Shown: positions 32,981-42,112, numbered from the stretch's first letter. The stretch: DNA of 55,069 nucleotides from an uncultured Pelagibacteraceae bacterium (GCA_902528135.1 CABZRS010000006.1:1-55069); one strand, 5' to 3'. Made by a program: numbers and translations. The notes: generated by a model from the letters alone, not told the origin.

Positions 32981-33497
32981 TTTTATCCTTATATGTATTT
33001 TTTAATTGAGTATAAGCTAGAGTTATTACTTTAAGCTTGTCTTCAAATTTTTTATTACCAGAATTCATATCAGGGTGAAATTTTTTGACAAGCTTTTTAA
33101 ATTTTTCTTGAACTTTTTCCCATTTTAATCCAACACTAATCCCTAATATATTAAAGGCTTTTAAATCGTTGTTATTAAATTTAAATTTATTCATATTATT
33201 AAAGTCATTATTAAATTTAAATTTATCCATCTCATCTTTTAAAGCATTACTCCAAAGAACTTTGAAGAAATTATCAGATGAACTAAAACTTTGTGTTGGT
33301 TTGTGCCAAGTCATGTCAGACCTTAAAAAATCAATTATTTGTTGATCACTCATACCTGTAAAATAATTCCAGCTTTTATTAAATTCTTTAACATGGTTTA
33401 AACATAGTAATCTATAATCTTTGCTATTATCTCTTTCTTTAGGTGCTTTAAAAAGACCTTCCTCCGAGCAATTATTCCAATCGCAAATATTTTTCAT
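32964..33497 (-). CDS. J-domain protein with N-terminal zinc-finger-like motif
   Basis: 177-residue protein of the J-protein family found beside cobS and bolA in many alphaproteobacteria. The N-terminal part has C5, C10, C32 and H35 (CDWNNC and CLNHV), arranged like a small metal site. The J domain is C-terminal (about 112-172) with the HPD motif at 141-143 (KKFHPDMNSG), which stimulates DnaK-type chaperones. Between them is a short internal repeat of KFKFNND-like sequence at about 92-110. The gene is head-to-head with bolA, 20 nt apart, and overlaps cobS. Its role with CobS/CobT is inferred from position only. Confidence 0.82.
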   Translation of the reverse strand: MKNICDWNNCSEEGLFKAPKERDNSKDYRLLCLNHVKEFNKSWNYFTGMSDQQIIDFLRSDMTWHKPTQSFSSSDNFFKVLWSNALKDEMDKFKFNNDFNNMNKFKFNNNDLKAFNILGISVGLKWEKVQEKFKKLVKKFHPDMNSGNKKFEDKLKVITLAYTQLKNTYKDKIDTKY

Positions 33498-33517
33498 GAT
33501 GTATAATACTTTATAAA

Positions 33518-33778
33518 ATGAACATTAATCAACTAATTGAAACTATAGAAAAAAAAATTTTGTCGCAGGATTGTATTTCAAAAGTTTATATAGAGGACAA
33601 GTCATTCTTACACAAAAATCACAAATCTAACGAAGATGGAAAATTTCATATTGTTCTTTCAATTGAGTCTGATGAATTAAAGAATAAAAGCAAGTTATAT
33701 TCAACAAGATTTATTTACAAAATTTTAGACGATGAATTAAAAAAATATATTCATTCGTTACAAATCAAATTAATTTAA
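33518..33778 (+). CDS. bolA: BolA-family protein
   Basis: 86-residue BolA-like protein, a class II KH-like fold that usually partners a monothiol glutaredoxin in iron-sulfur or iron regulation. Recognised from the overall pattern: an N-terminal helix, a HKNHKSNEDGKFHIVLSIES strand region, and a C-terminal IYKILDDELKKYIHSLQIKL helix. It is divergent from the J-protein gene with only 20 nt between, so the two promoters overlap. Its stop overlaps that of aroB by 9 nt. Confidence 0.85.
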   Translation: MNINQLIETIEKKILSQDCISKVYIEDKSFLHKNHKSNEDGKFHIVLSIESDELKNKSKLYSTRFIYKILDDELKKYIHSLQIKLI

Positions 33779-34873
33779 ACTACTAGATAAATATTTTTTT
33801 AAATTTGTAGGGTTAATCTGAAAGTCAATTATTATTTTTCCAAAATCTTTCACTAAAATTAAATTAATATTATTTGAATTATTTTTCTTATCACTTCTCA
33901 TATAATTCATAATTTTAGACAAATGTCTTTTTTTAAATAATTTTTCAATTTTTGGTTTCATCCCGATTCTATTAATATGATTTAAAATAATATTAAATTT
34001 TTGTTTTGATAAAATTTTTCTTTTAAAACTGAATTCAACTGCATTTTTAATGCCTAAAATTACAGCTTCTCCATGATTTAATTTTTTAGAAAAACCTGAA
34101 GTAGACTCATAAGCATGAGCAAAGGTATGACCTAAATTTAATACCTTTCTGTAGTTCTTCTCTTTCTCATCTTTTTCAACAACTCTTTTTTTTAAATTAC
34201 AGCTTTTAATTATCGATCTTTCAATGAAAGGTGATTTTAATTTTAAAATTTTTTTTAAATTTTTGTCTAAATAGATAAAATTATTAAAATTATCTATAAT
34301 ACTACTTTTTAATATTTCAGCATATCCACAAATAATTTCTCTTTCTGGTAAAGAAACTAAAATATTCATGTCAGAAACAACTAAATCAGGTTGATAAAAA
34401 CTACCAATCAAATTTTTTCCAAATTTATTATTTACACCTGTTTTGCCTCCTATGGATGAATCCACTTGAGCCAGTAAAGTTGTGGGAATATTTACAAATT
34501 TCATGCCTCTTTTAAATGTACTAGATGCAAATCCAACTATATCCCCAATAATCCCTCCACCAAAAGAAATAACGCAATCTTCTCTATTAAACCTTTTTTC
34601 AAATAAAACTTTATGAATTTTTTCAATTGTTCGGTAATTCTTATTTTTTTCTGATGCTGTAATTTCTATTTTAACAAGTTTATTTGTTTTTAACTTTTTG
34701 TATAAGAGTCTTTTAAATTTCTGGGGAATATTTTTATCTGTAACGATTAAACATTTATCAAATTTTAGACGGTTAGCCTTAAAAATTTTATCAATTTTAC
34801 CAATTAAATCTCTTCCAATTACAATTGAGTAGTTCTTATTGATTGTTTTAATTGAAATTTTATTTGTATTCAT
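33770..34873 (-). CDS. aroB: 3-dehydroquinate synthase
   Basis: Second step of the shikimate pathway: converts DAHP to 3-dehydroquinate with NAD and a metal. 367 residues. Typical motifs are CVISFGGGIIGDIVGFASST, PTTLLAQVDSSIGGKTGVN and the metal-binding histidines in LNLGHTFAHAYES and NHGEAV. It overlaps aroK by 14 nt, the standard aroK-aroB pair, and is convergent with bolA. Confidence 0.96.
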   Translation of the reverse strand: MNTNKISIKTINKNYSIVIGRDLIGKIDKIFKANRLKFDKCLIVTDKNIPQKFKRLLYKKLKTNKLVKIEITASEKNKNYRTIEKIHKVLFEKRFNREDCVISFGGGIIGDIVGFASSTFKRGMKFVNIPTTLLAQVDSSIGGKTGVNNKFGKNLIGSFYQPDLVVSDMNILVSLPEREIICGYAEILKSSIIDNFNNFIYLDKNLKKILKLKSPFIERSIIKSCNLKKRVVEKDEKEKNYRKVLNLGHTFAHAYESTSGFSKKLNHGEAVILGIKNAVEFSFKRKILSKQKFNIILNHINRIGMKPKIEKLFKKRHLSKIMNYMRSDKKNNSNNINLILVKDFGKIIIDFQINPTNLKKYLSSSLN

Positions 34874-35372
34874 AAATTTCTAATATCTTATTTATAATTT
34901 CAACTTTGTCTAATTTATCACAATTAATCCTGTAACTAGATAAACTATAAAATTTTGATCTTTCTTTTATTAAATTATTAATTTGACCCTTAGTTCGATT
35001 AATTGCCAATGGTCTTTTCTTACTCTTATATATCCTTTTTATTATTGTTTCATTTTTCCAATCTAGCCAAAAAGATAAACAATTTTTCTTACACATTTTT
35101 CTGATTGAGGTATTTATAAAACCACCTCCACCTAAAGATATTACAGAATTTTCTGAACTTAGAAATTTTAAAGATATTTTTTCTTCAATTTTACGAAAAT
35201 AATCTTCTCCAAATTTAGTAAAAATTTCTGATATTTTAGAATCCTCACTTTCTTCAATTTTTTGATCAATATCAATAAACGTTAAATTTAATTTTTTTGA
35301 CAAAATTTTACCAATTGATGATTTTCCAGATCCCATCATTCCAATTAGTACAATATTTTTATTTGATTTCAT
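34860..35372 (-). CDS. aroK: shikimate kinase
   Basis: Phosphorylates shikimate in aromatic amino-acid synthesis. 170 residues with P-loop GMMGSGKSSIGKIL, the substrate-binding DIDQKIEESE region, GGGGF at the centre and RPL in the lid (KKRPLAIN). Family length. It is the first gene of the aroK-aroB pair and is divergent from the small membrane-protein gene at 35428. Confidence 0.95.
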   Translation of the reverse strand: MKSNKNIVLIGMMGSGKSSIGKILSKKLNLTFIDIDQKIEESEDSKISEIFTKFGEDYFRKIEEKISLKFLSSENSVISLGGGGFINTSIRKMCKKNCLSFWLDWKNETIIKRIYKSKKRPLAINRTKGQINNLIKERSKFYSLSSYRINCDKLDKVEIINKILEIYEYK

Positions 35373-35427
35373 GAGTTTCTATATTGAAAAAACACAAATA
35401 TGTCTTATTTTGAAATTATTAAATTAT

Positions 35428-35610
35428 ATGCAATTTACAAAAAATACAAGTAAAGACAAAATTTTTAGCTTAGGGACAATTTTAAAAATTGTAATAACCA
35501 TTTTTATAATTGTATTTGGCATTATTGTGATTAACCAGATTAATTTGCCCGCTCCAGACAAACAAATTGAAAAAATTTTACCAAATGAAAATTTCAAAAC
35601 AATTAAGTAA
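35428..35610 (+). CDS. small single-span membrane protein, unknown function
   Basis: 60 residues from MQFTKNTSKDK, with one strong transmembrane helix (ILKIVITIFIIVFGIIVINQ) and a short C-terminal tail. I chose the ATG at 35428 because earlier in-frame codons overlap the aroK start region and are not membrane-protein-like. It overlaps the following exported-protein gene by 26 nt, suggesting coupled expression and perhaps a shared complex. I do not recognise a family. Confidence 0.55.
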   Translation: MQFTKNTSKDKIFSLGTILKIVITIFIIVFGIIVINQINLPAPDKQIEKILPNENFKTIK

Positions 35611-37321
35611 GATTTTAATTTCTGCTTCTTTTTTTTTGTTTGTTCTATCAGCCCAAGCTCAGGAAGTTAAAGAGATTTGGTCAGAAATAGAAAAAAAAGA
35701 GATTAAAAATACTGAGCAAAAAAATGATGTAGGAACATTTATTAATACAGACCAGCTTGAAGGTGTCAAAGTAAAACTTTCTGATGAGAATATTGTAGTA
35801 GATCAAAATTTAGACAATTCTGATATTTTGTTGGCTGGATTATTTGACCCCGATGACAACGATCTAAACCTCAATATGTGGTCAAAAACAGATGGAATAA
35901 AAATAAAAAAGTTACTGGAACAAATACAGTCTAAAAATTTATCAAGTTTCTCTGAAAGATTAATGGACGTAGCATTATTAACAAACTCTTATATTCCAAA
36001 TCAAAACTTTTCATTACATGAATTTGAAAATTTCACACTTGACCATCTAATTAAAAAAAAAGATTTTGATTTAGTTGAGGAATTTATTCAAAAAAATTCA
36101 TCAATAAAAGATAAAGAAAGACTCATAAAACACTTAGCTGATTATTACTTGTCATTAAACAAAATAGAAAATTCTTGCTCTGCTGTTGATAGTTTAAGTT
36201 TAATAACCGATGAATACTTAACATATTTCAAAATTTATTGCTTAATAACTCAGAATAAAAAAGATGAGGCTCAATTGTTGTTTGATCTTAACTCGGAGCT
36301 AGATACTTTGAATGACTTTTTTGTAAAAAAGTTTGAAGTATTAATGGGATATGAGGATAATAATTTTATATTGTCTGATGAAAATGTTCTTTATTTTCAT
36401 TTATCTCACAAGACAGATAAGAAATTTTTATACTATCCATCCGTAGAGTCTGAAGAATTTATTTGGAAATATTTATCTAACTGGAATTTACTTAAAAATC
36501 TCAAGGATTTTAATCTTAGTGATATTGATCAAGTAAAGTTTTTAGAGAAAGCAACCAGTGAAGGTATTTTTGAAGAAAAAGATCTATTAAATTTGTACAA
36601 AAAATTTCAATTTGAGATTGATGACCTTATTAATTATGAAGATGAAGTAAAAAATTTACCTGATTATGAAGGAAGAGCTCTGATGTACCAGAGGTTTTTA
36701 CTAACAGATAATCTTGAAAATAAACTTTTATTATTATCAAAATTGAATAATTCCTTTGAAAACTCAAATTTTAAAAAGTCATTTGACGATGAACTATCTA
36801 AGTTGTTAAAAAAAATGGATAAAAAAGAAATTCCTTTAAAGTTTTCTGACTTCTACCAAATTAATTTAATTACTGAAGAAAACAGAAAAAATAAAATTAA
36901 GTTTAATAATGAAGTTTTTCATCAATCAAAAGTATTAAATTATTTTTTGAATAAGCAAAGCTTACCTAAAACACAAAAATTAACTGACAATTTGTTGTCA
37001 AAGATGAAAAAAGACAAGAATTACTCTTTTAACTTTAAAGATATTGTATTATTACAATCATTGAGAGCAGATGGAATTCAAATAGATCAAATTGATGAAC
37101 TCTCTCAATATAAATCTGAATTAAATTCCGAAATTGACAAAATGATAGAGAATAATGAGTCAGGCATGATACTATTAAAATTAGTTGAAATTATTGGTGA
37201 AAAAGAATTGAATGAATTAAATAGTGAGTCACTAAATTTTGTAATTGAAATTATGAATAGAACAAAATTAATTAGCTTGAGAAACGAACTATTGTTGGAA
37301 ATTCTTCCATTAAAAGTTTAA
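35585..37321 (+). CDS. large exported protein of unknown function
   Basis: 578 residues from MKISKQLSKILISASFFLF. The N-terminus is a clear signal peptide ending near AQAQE (about residue 26). The rest is soluble, Lys/Glu/Asn/Leu-rich and mostly alpha-helical, with repeated short helix pairs, as in a helical-repeat scaffold. I see no catalytic motif. Position (upstream of def-fmt-truA) and the pattern of leucine-rich C-terminal helices (NFVIEIMNRTKLISLRNELL) resemble a poorly described alphaproteobacterial family of secreted repeat proteins; I cannot name it. An alternative start 18 nt upstream would put extra residues before the signal peptide. Confidence 0.7.
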   Translation: MKISKQLSKILISASFFLFVLSAQAQEVKEIWSEIEKKEIKNTEQKNDVGTFINTDQLEGVKVKLSDENIVVDQNLDNSDILLAGLFDPDDNDLNLNMWSKTDGIKIKKLLEQIQSKNLSSFSERLMDVALLTNSYIPNQNFSLHEFENFTLDHLIKKKDFDLVEEFIQKNSSIKDKERLIKHLADYYLSLNKIENSCSAVDSLSLITDEYLTYFKIYCLITQNKKDEAQLLFDLNSELDTLNDFFVKKFEVLMGYEDNNFILSDENVLYFHLSHKTDKKFLYYPSVESEEFIWKYLSNWNLLKNLKDFNLSDIDQVKFLEKATSEGIFEEKDLLNLYKKFQFEIDDLINYEDEVKNLPDYEGRALMYQRFLLTDNLENKLLLLSKLNNSFENSNFKKSFDDELSKLLKKMDKKEIPLKFSDFYQINLITEENRKNKIKFNNEVFHQSKVLNYFLNKQSLPKTQKLTDNLLSKMKKDKNYSFNFKDIVLLQSLRADGIQIDQIDELSQYKSELNSEIDKMIENNESGMILLKLVEIIGEKELNELNSESLNFVIEIMNRTKLISLRNELLLEILPLKV

Positions 37322-37337
37322 AATACTTCTATCAATC

Positions 37338-37859
37338 ATGACAATAAAAATAATTATAACTGAACCTAACGAGATTTTAAGACAAGTCTCTAAACCAGTA
37401 CAAACAGTTGGTAATGAAGAAAGAAAGTTAATGGATGATATGTTGGAAACAATGTATGAAGCTAATGGTATAGGTTTAGCAGCGATTCAAATCGGTATTC
37501 CAAAAAGGATTATAGTGTTGGATATTTCAAAAGATGGAAAGAAAAATCCAATGTATTTTGTAAATCCTACAATCAAAAATAAAGACAAAGAAAAAACAAC
37601 ATATGAAGAGGGATGTTTATCTGTCCCTAATTATTTCGCAGAGGTTGACAGACCTAAATATTGTGAGGTTGAATATTTAGATTATAATGGGGAAAATAAA
37701 ATTTTAAAAGCCACTGGGCTCCTTGCAACTTGTATTCAACATGAAATGGATCATCTTGAAGGAATTCTGTTTATAGATTACTTATCAAAATTGAAAAAAA
37801 CAATGATTGTTAAAAAATTATCAAAAAGAAAAAATCCTCCTGATAGAATTATTGTTTAA
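37338..37859 (+). CDS. def: peptide deformylase
   Basis: Removes the formyl group from nascent proteins. 173 residues with all three motifs: GIGLAAIQIG, EGCLSVP (C93, metal ligand) and QHEMDHLEG (H135, H139 and the catalytic Glu). It overlaps the fmt start by one base, so formylation and deformylation enzymes are made together. Confidence 0.97.
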   Translation: MTIKIIITEPNEILRQVSKPVQTVGNEERKLMDDMLETMYEANGIGLAAIQIGIPKRIIVLDISKDGKKNPMYFVNPTIKNKDKEKTTYEEGCLSVPNYFAEVDRPKYCEVEYLDYNGENKILKATGLLATCIQHEMDHLEGILFIDYLSKLKKTMIVKKLSKRKNPPDRIIV

Positions 37860-38779
37860 TGAGCAAAAAAATTGCTTTTATGGGCACCCCCACCATTTCT
37901 GGGAAAATACTCAAATCATTGTATCAAAATGGTTTTGATATTGAGGTTGTTTATACTCAACCTCCTGTAGCATCAAATAGAGGTCACAGATTAAATAAGT
38001 CACCTGTGCATATAATGGCTGAAATATTAAATATACCTGTTAGAACTCCAATTGCATTAGATAATATTGAAGAAAAAAACTTTCTTCATAAACAAAATAT
38101 AAGTTTAGGTATCGTTGTTGCTTATGGGCAGATTCTTAAAAAAGATATTTTAAAAATTCCAAAATATGGATGGATAAATATTCATTATTCACTTTTACCA
38201 AAATTAAGAGGTGCAGCTCCCATTCAAAGAGCTATTATGAACAATGAAACATCAACAGGCATTTCTATTATGAAAATTGATGAGGGTTTAGACTCTGGTC
38301 CCGTCTGTAATCAATATTCTTTAAATATTTTAGAAAATGAAAATAGTGAGGATCTGGCTCAAAGATTAAGTAATCTAGCATCTGAAAAAATTCTTCAAAA
38401 TATCGATGATATATTGGATGATAAAGCATCTTTTAAAGAGCAAGATCATAGTAACTCTACATATGCAAAAAAAATTAAAAAAGAAGAAGGAAAAATAAAT
38501 TGGGAGGACAGTAATTTAAAGATCATAGGAAAAATTAATGGTCTATATCCTAATCCAGGAGGTTGGTTTGAATTTAAAGGGGAAAGATATAAGATACTAA
38601 AAGCAGAAAAATCAATTTTAAGTGGAAAATCAGGATATGTCTTATCAGATAATTTTGAAATTGGTTGTGGTAAACATTCAATAAAGATCATTGAGATACA
38701 AAGACAAGGTAAAACTGTGCATAAAACTAAGGAATTTCTGCGTGGTAGCCAAATTACTAAAGGTACTGATTTGAATTAA
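37859..38779 (+). CDS. fmt: methionyl-tRNA formyltransferase
   Basis: Formylates initiator Met-tRNA with 10-formyl-tetrahydrofolate. 306 residues. The catalytic region IHYSLLPKLRGAAPIQRAI contains the conserved His and the SLLPxxRG loop; the C-terminal OB-like domain (from about 205, EEGKINWEDS) binds the tRNA. It follows def by overlap and precedes truA by 2 nt. Confidence 0.96.
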   Translation: MSKKIAFMGTPTISGKILKSLYQNGFDIEVVYTQPPVASNRGHRLNKSPVHIMAEILNIPVRTPIALDNIEEKNFLHKQNISLGIVVAYGQILKKDILKIPKYGWINIHYSLLPKLRGAAPIQRAIMNNETSTGISIMKIDEGLDSGPVCNQYSLNILENENSEDLAQRLSNLASEKILQNIDDILDDKASFKEQDHSNSTYAKKIKKEEGKINWEDSNLKIIGKINGLYPNPGGWFEFKGERYKILKAEKSILSGKSGYVLSDNFEIGCGKHSIKIIEIQRQGKTVHKTKEFLRGSQITKGTDLN

Positions 38780-38781
38780 AT

Positions 38782-39522
38782 ATGTTCAGATATCAAATTT
38801 TAATAGAATATGTTGGTTCTTCTTTCATAGGTTGGCAGGTACAAACAAAAGGCAAAACTATACAAGGATTAATTCAAAAAAAAATTTCTTATCTTTTAAA
38901 TGAAAAAATTACACTTATTGGCTCGGGAAGAACAGATACTGGTGTTCATGCAATTGAGCAATCTGCGCATTTTGATATCACTGAAAAAATCCAAAATTTA
39001 AATAAATTTTTAAAATCAATAAATTATTTTTTAAATAAATACGAAATAGCCATTTTAAAAATAAAAAAAAGAAATATAAAATTTCATGCACGTTTTTCCG
39101 CGAAAGAAAGAATTTATAAATATGTTATTTTCAATCAATTGAGTAAACCTATCCTTCAAAATAAGCGAGGATGGTTTGTAATTAATAAGCTCGATTTAGA
39201 GATAATGAAAAAAGCAGCAAAAAAGTTAATTGGAACTCATGATTTTTCAACTTTTAGAGCATCTGGATGTAATGCAAAGAGCCCAATAAGATCAATTAAA
39301 TCAGTGAAAATAAATAAAATTAAAAACAAAATTGAATTAGAGTTTAGATCTCAATCATTTTTAAAACAACAAGTTAGATCAATGGTTGGATGTTTAAAAT
39401 ATATTGGTGAAAAAAAGTGGACATTAAAAAAATTTATAAGTGTTATTAAATTAAAAAATAGAAATTTATGTGCACCACCAGCACCAGCGGAAGGATTATT
39501 TTTGAAAAAAGTTTTATACTAA
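38782..39522 (+). CDS. truA: tRNA pseudouridine(38-40) synthase
   Basis: Makes pseudouridine in the anticodon stem-loop of many tRNAs. 246 residues, with the catalytic aspartate D52 in GSGRTDTGVHA, and late conserved SFLKQQVRSMVGCL. It closes the def-fmt-truA set. Its stop overlaps the SET-domain gene on the other strand (4 nt, CTAA). Confidence 0.96.
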   Translation: MFRYQILIEYVGSSFIGWQVQTKGKTIQGLIQKKISYLLNEKITLIGSGRTDTGVHAIEQSAHFDITEKIQNLNKFLKSINYFLNKYEIAILKIKKRNIKFHARFSAKERIYKYVIFNQLSKPILQNKRGWFVINKLDLEIMKKAAKKLIGTHDFSTFRASGCNAKSPIRSIKSVKINKIKNKIELEFRSQSFLKQQVRSMVGCLKYIGEKKWTLKKFISVIKLKNRNLCAPPAPAEGLFLKKVLY

Positions 39523-39992
39523 TTTTTCCTATTACCCATTGAGAATTTTTTATCAATTCTCCACCTTGATTCTGCTCTAACAATATAGCCACAACAATTT
39601 TTTGACTTACATTTACAAGGAAATTGTTTGTAATCTTTGTCGTAACCAAATCCATAGTCACAAGTTAATTCCTCACCTTTTTTTATATCTTTTATAGCCT
39701 TAACCCAAATTTTAACTCCCTTACCATCGTAGTCACAATTATTTTCACAAGAGTGATTTATTAGACCAGCTGTGTTCCATGGGAAATCTCCATCGAGATC
39801 ATATTTTTTATTTACTGTAAATAAATATATTGGCTTACTGTTATCGTATTTATCAGAATTCTCAGTTTGTTTTTTTGTAATTAATTTTCCAATATAATCT
39901 ATTATTTTTTCACCTTCTTTTATATCTCTTGTGGCGTAAAGTCCTTTACCTTTTTTATCAATATCAGACTTTTTAATCTTATATAGTTTCAT
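39519..39992 (-). CDS. SET-domain protein (predicted lysine methyltransferase)
   Basis: 157 residues comprising almost only a SET domain. GKGLYA at 15-20 is the first SET motif; NHSC at 79-82 and GEELTCDYGF (Y113) form the SAM/lysine channel. C126, C128 and C133 in FPCKCKSKNCCG plus the NHSC cysteine make a post-SET zinc site. SET proteins methylate lysines with SAM; in bacteria the targets are mostly unknown, with ribosomal or DNA-binding proteins as candidates. It is the last gene of the minus-strand cluster and follows the deacetylase-like gene by 31 nt. Confidence 0.86.
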   Translation of the reverse strand: MKLYKIKKSDIDKKGKGLYATRDIKEGEKIIDYIGKLITKKQTENSDKYDNSKPIYLFTVNKKYDLDGDFPWNTAGLINHSCENNCDYDGKGVKIWVKAIKDIKKGEELTCDYGFGYDKDYKQFPCKCKSKNCCGYIVRAESRWRIDKKFSMGNRKN

Positions 39993-40023
39993 ATATTTGT
40001 GTGTATTGATTAAAAAAATATTA

Positions 40024-40953
40024 TCAATTAAATTCTATCAACGCATCAACATGTCTTTGAGTACTACTTTGTAATGCTTTAAGATCATAACCACCTTCAA
40101 GAATTGAAACAACTTTACCATTACAAAAAGATTTAGAATGCTCTAAAGTCCTTTTGGTAATTTTGTAAAAATCTTCTGTACTTAATCTCATTTGCGCTAA
40201 CGGGTCGTCAATATGTGCATCAAAACCCGCAGAAAATAGCAAAAATTCAGGCATGAACTGCTTTATTTTGTTTAAAACATTTTCATATGCATTTAAATAT
40301 ACTTCAGATGTTGTTCCAGCTTCTAGTGGAATATTCAATACATTATTAAATTTCCCCTTTTCCTTATGTAAACCTGAGCCAGGGTAATAAGGGTATTGGT
40401 GAGTCGAAACGTACAATACCTTTTCATTATCATAAAAAATATCTTGAGTTCCATTACCATGATGAACATCAAAATCAATTATTGCAATTTTTTTGTATTT
40501 ATACTTTTCAATTAGATAATTAGCACCAACTGCAACATTATTATAAATACAAAATCCCATAGCTTTATCTTTTTCTGCATGATGACCTGGAGGTCTTACA
40601 GCACAAAAAGCATTCTTAAATTCTTTATTTTGTACTCCATCTATTGCTGCAATAATTGAACCTACTGCATCTTTAGTAGCATCTTTACTACCAGGGGAAA
40701 CAATTGTATCACCATCTAAAAATACTAAACCTTTTTTTGGAAAAGATTGTTTAACATGATTAATATATTCTACTGAATGGGTTTTATTTAAAAAAAATTC
40801 GTCAAATTTATTTGGTTTTTTCCATAAAAGATTTTTGTTATCTACTTTTTTAAAGTTATCAATTATTGCGGTAACCCTATCAACTTTTTCTGGATGACCA
40901 TTTCCAGTATTATGGTTTTTATAAGTGTCTGAAGTGATTAGACCAGTCTTCAC
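40024..40953 (-). CDS. histone-deacetylase-family amidohydrolase
   Basis: 309-residue member of the arginase/deacetylase superfamily (class II HDAC-like). Catalytic pair H124-H125 is in RPPGHHAEKDK. The zinc ligands are D162 and H164 in DFDVHHGNGTQD and D245 in SAGFDAHIDDP; ILEGGYDL is also present. Such bacterial enzymes deacetylate polyamines, acetoin-pathway acetyl-CoA synthetase or other acetyl-lysine proteins. It overlaps dapE by 4 nt and precedes the SET-domain gene. The substrate is unknown; acetyl-lysine or acetylated polyamine is an inference from the family. Confidence 0.87.
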   Translation of the reverse strand: MKTGLITSDTYKNHNTGNGHPEKVDRVTAIIDNFKKVDNKNLLWKKPNKFDEFFLNKTHSVEYINHVKQSFPKKGLVFLDGDTIVSPGSKDATKDAVGSIIAAIDGVQNKEFKNAFCAVRPPGHHAEKDKAMGFCIYNNVAVGANYLIEKYKYKKIAIIDFDVHHGNGTQDIFYDNEKVLYVSTHQYPYYPGSGLHKEKGKFNNVLNIPLEAGTTSEVYLNAYENVLNKIKQFMPEFLLFSAGFDAHIDDPLAQMRLSTEDFYKITKRTLEHSKSFCNGKVVSILEGGYDLKALQSSTQRHVDALIEFN

Positions 40954-42107
40954 TTAAAATAATTTTTTAAAACTTTTGAATATATTAAACTCAATTTTTT
41001 TAAATCGGTTAGTGAGACAGCCTCATCAACTTTGTGCATAGTTTTTCCTACTAAGCCAAATTCTAAACAAGGAGCTATTTTCCTAATGAACCTTGCATCT
41101 GATGTGCCTCCAGTAGTTGAAAGTTTTGGTTTTATTTTAGTAACTTTTTTAATAATATTTTGTATCATAAATGTTGTACTATTAGGCTTTGTAAGAAAAG
41201 CTTCACCAGAAACACTGTAATCAATTTTATATTTAGATTTAGTTTTATTACATACTTTTTTTAAAATTTTATTAATTTTTTTTTTAATGGAATTTGAAGT
41301 ATGTATATTATTAAATCTTATATTAAATGAAGCACACGCAAGTCCTGGAATTACATTATCTGCAGAATTATTTATATTAATTTTTGTAATTTCAAGATTT
41401 GTTGGTTGAAAATCCTTTGTCCCTATGTCAAATCGTAAATCTTTTAGTTCTTTAAGTATTCTAACTAGAGCGGTCGAAGGGTTATTTGCTATATGAGGAT
41501 ATGCCACATGCCCTTGAATTCCTGTAACTGTTAATCTACCATTCATACTTCCTCTTCTACCAATTTTAATCATTTCACCCAATTTATTTGGATTAGTTGG
41601 CTCTCCAACCAAGCAAAAATCTATTTTCTCTCTTTTCTTTTTTAAATAGTCCACAACTTTCTTAGTTCCATTGACGGCAACACCTTCTTCATCTCCAGTG
41701 ATTAAAAGACTTATCGATCCATTAAATTCCCTATTTTTTTCAACAAAAACACTTACAGCAGACACAAATGCAGCTATGGAGCTTTTCATATCATTTGCAC
41801 CCCTTCCAATTAAATGTCCTTTTTTAATTGATGGTTTAAATGGATTTACTGTCCAATCTCTTAAATTTCCAGCAGGAACAACATCAAGATGTCCTGCATA
41901 ACAAAAATTTGGACTTTTATCCCCTAATCTTGCATATAGATTTTTAACTGAAGCATTTTCTTTTTCCTTAAACTCTAGAATTTTAGTTTTAAAGCCAAGC
42001 TTTTTTAATTTTTTTTCCAAAAATTTCATTATACCAGCATCTATAGGAGTTACAGTTGGAAATCTAATTAGCTCTTTGGCTAACTGAAGTTCATTTATAA
42101 TTTTCAT
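40950..42107 (-). CDS. dapE: succinyl-diaminopimelate desuccinylase
   Basis: M20-family di-zinc peptidase that makes LL-diaminopimelate in lysine and peptidoglycan synthesis. 385 residues. Metal ligands appear in CYAGHLDVVPAG, GRGANDMKSSIAA and LLITGDEEG, with TGGTSDARFIRK and a late LVGKTMHKVDEAV histidine. It lies directly downstream of dapD (5 nt), which makes the preceding intermediate in the pathway, so the identity is well supported. Confidence 0.95.
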   Translation of the reverse strand: MKIINELQLAKELIRFPTVTPIDAGIMKFLEKKLKKLGFKTKILEFKEKENASVKNLYARLGDKSPNFCYAGHLDVVPAGNLRDWTVNPFKPSIKKGHLIGRGANDMKSSIAAFVSAVSVFVEKNREFNGSISLLITGDEEGVAVNGTKKVVDYLKKKREKIDFCLVGEPTNPNKLGEMIKIGRRGSMNGRLTVTGIQGHVAYPHIANNPSTALVRILKELKDLRFDIGTKDFQPTNLEITKININNSADNVIPGLACASFNIRFNNIHTSNSIKKKINKILKKVCNKTKSKYKIDYSVSGEAFLTKPNSTTFMIQNIIKKVTKIKPKLSTTGGTSDARFIRKIAPCLEFGLVGKTMHKVDEAVSLTDLKKLSLIYSKVLKNYFK

Positions 42108-42112
42108 CGAAA

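Noticed and set aside
33170..33245. Short direct repeat in AT-rich DNA as a possible repeat array
   Set aside because: It lies inside the J-protein gene and simply encodes a duplicated KFKFNND-like stretch; there are only two copies, without spacers as in CRISPR.
39519..40953. Eukaryote-like chromatin system
   Set aside because: Both folds are well known in bacteria, and no histone-like gene or other partner is present; only the adjacency is reported.
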